DNA of 8,495 nucleotides from the NCBI GenBank assembly GCA_002687665.1, contig NZAX01000042.1, forward strand, positions 1-8,495, written 5' to 3'. This stretch comes from Flavobacteriaceae bacterium (GTDB lineage: Bacteria > Bacteroidota > Bacteroidia > Flavobacteriales > Flavobacteriaceae). Position 1 is the first letter of the stretch. Every line of letters starts with the position of its first letter. The position numbers and the translations under genes are program-made. Shown here in pieces: positions 7,443 to 8,495 of this stretch. A model generated the notes under the pieces. It worked only from the letters and a program-made list of their open reading frames with translations, did not search any database and was not told the origin of the DNA.

Positions 7443-8495
7443 TTAATTATCGGTTACGCAACCCTGAGAAGCTGTTGAAACACTTTTTATATACTTAAGT
7501 AATACTCCCTTTGAAAACTTGTAGGGAGGTTTTACCCAATTATTTTTTCTTTTTTCGATCTCTTGATCGGATAAATCTACACTCAAGGTGTTGGTTTCGG
7601 CATCAATTGTGATGATATCACCATCTTTTAACAAAGCGATAACTCCACCCTCTTGTGCCTCAGGAACAATATGTCCTACAACAAATCCATGGGTCCCACC
7701 GGAGAATCTACCATCGGTAATCAAGGCTACATCTTTACCCAATCCAGCTCCCATTATGGCTGCGGTTGGCTTGAGCATTTCCGGCATTCCAGGGCCTCCT
7801 TTTGGCCCTTCGTAACGAATCACTACTACATCTCCTTTTTTAACTTCTCCGGCCCCAATTCCATCGTTAGCTGCGAATTCACCATCAAAAACACGTGCAG
7901 GCCCAACAAATTTTAGTCCTTCTTTTCCAGTGATTTTGGCAACAGAACCCTCTACGGCTAAATTTCCCTTAAGGATTCTTATATGACCAGTAGGTTTAAT
8001 AGGGTTCTCCAAAGATCGGATTAGGTCTTGGCCCTCTTTTAAACTATCGACATCAGTCAAGTTTTCTGCCAAAGTTTTACCGGTAATGGTCATACAATCT
8101 CCATGAAGCAAGTCGTTTTCAAGCATAAATTTTAATACTGCAGGAATACCTCCAATAGCATGGAGGTCTTTCATTAAATATTTACCGCTGGGTTTAAGGT
8201 CTGCAAGGAAAGGTGTTGAATCACTTATTTTTTGAAAATCGTCAATTGTCAAATTGATATCAGCGGCATGGGCAATAGCCAAAAAGTGTAACACAGCATT
8301 TGTAGATCCACCTAAGATGGCTATCAAACGTAAGGCGTTTTCCAAGGAATTTTTGGTAACAATATCCAAAGGTTTTAAATCCTTTACGATCAGTTTCCTC
8401 ATAGCCAGACCAACAGCTTTACAATCTTCTATTTTTTCTTGACTTACAGCAGGATTAGAAGAGCTAAAGGGCAACGACATCCCAAGAGCTTCAAT
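7443..8495 (-). CDS. ilvD: Dihydroxy-acid dehydratase, 5'-partial at right edge
   Basis: Iron-sulfur enzyme that dehydrates 2,3-dihydroxyisovalerate and 2,3-dihydroxy-3-methylvalerate to the 2-oxo acids preceding valine/leucine and isoleucine. The visible 350 codons are the C-terminal part of a protein of about 560 residues. The frame runs through the ATG at 8480 to the edge as [16 protein letters not shown], the conserved IlvD EALG.SLP segment, so that ATG is internal. Counting from it, the protein shows [10 protein letters not shown] (56-65), [11 protein letters not shown] (225-235), the second IlvD/Edd signature [21 protein letters not shown] (255-275, with the Ser260 proposed as catalytic base in the family), and the usual C-terminal ASQGCVTDN. 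The Fe-S cysteines and CDK motif lie in the missing N-terminal part. IlvD rather than Edd is supported by these motifs and by the ilvBNC genes downstream, which begin 4 bp after its stop. Operon promoter and leader are outside the window. Confidence 0.96.
   Translation of the reverse strand: MEALGMSLPFSSSNPAVSQEKIEDCKAVGLAMRKLIVKDLKPLDIVTKNSLENALRLIAILGGSTNAVLHFLAIAHAADINLTIDDFQKISDSTPFLADLKPSGKYLMKDLHAIGGIPAVLKFMLENDLLHGDCMTITGKTLAENLTDVDSLKEGQDLIRSLENPIKPTGHIRILKGNLAVEGSVAKITGKEGLKFVGPARVFDGEFAANDGIGAGEVKKGDVVVIRYEGPKGGPGMPEMLKPTAAIMGAGLGKDVALITDGRFSGGTHGFVVGHIVPEAQEGGVIALLKDGDIITIDAETNTLSVDLSDQEIEKRKNNWVKPPYKFSKGVLLKYIKSVSTASQGCVTDN

Noticed and set aside
7588..7916. Overlapping open frames antisense to ilvD
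   Set aside because: Their products are low-complexity reversals of conserved IlvD codons with no recognisable domain, and the minus-strand frame carries clear IlvD motifs throughout.
1905..8495. Possible novel multi-gene system on the minus strand
   Set aside because: Every gene belongs to a well-known family, and the order ilvD-ilvB-ilvN-ilvC is a standard biosynthetic operon. No unexplained gene, repeat array or mobile element lies between them.

Overview
The window looks like an ordinary chromosomal segment of a Bacteroidota bacterium, most likely of the Cytophagales/Cyclobacteriaceae or Flavobacteriia type. Four things suggest this: A+T-rich DNA, translation starts with A/T-rich leaders and no clear Shine-Dalgarno sequence, an exact match to the Bacteroidota -7 promoter element TAnnTTTG upstream of one gene, and the gene order ilvD-ilvB-ilvN-ilvC. 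The lineage is inferred from reading alone; no database search was possible.

Positions 1-1844 (+ strand) hold the 3' part of a glycoside hydrolase family 20 (beta-N-acetylhexosaminidase-like) gene. Its frame is open to the left edge, so the ATG at 54 is internal and the true start lies outside the window. A 60-bp A/T-rich spacer with a weak hairpin separates its 3' end from the next gene, which converges on it.

Positions 1905-8495 are all on the minus strand. In the direction of transcription they are: ilvD (dihydroxy-acid dehydratase, 5' end cut by the right edge), ilvB (acetolactate synthase catalytic subunit), ilvN (its ACT-domain regulatory subunit), ilvC (long class II ketol-acid reductoisomerase), then, after 138 bp with its own candidate promoter, a gapN-like aldehyde dehydrogenase. 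The four ilv genes are 4, 11 and 18 bp apart and almost certainly form one operon. Together they take pyruvate (or pyruvate plus 2-oxobutyrate) through acetolactate and dihydroxyisovalerate to the 2-oxo acids that precede valine, leucine and isoleucine. The operon's promoter and any leader control lie beyond the right edge.

The gapN-like protein would oxidise glyceraldehyde-3-phosphate to 3-phosphoglycerate and make NADPH, the cofactor that IlvC's conserved Arg68/Arg76/Ser78 loop predicts it uses. That link is suggestive but inferred. The most interesting sequence detail is in this protein: the usual aldehyde dehydrogenase LELGGK motif, which carries the general-base Glu, reads LGLEAK, so the Glu is displaced by two residues.

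I see no mobile element, CRISPR array, RNA gene, riboswitch or evident new multi-gene system. The content is mainly core metabolism, and the findings are refinements rather than discoveries.
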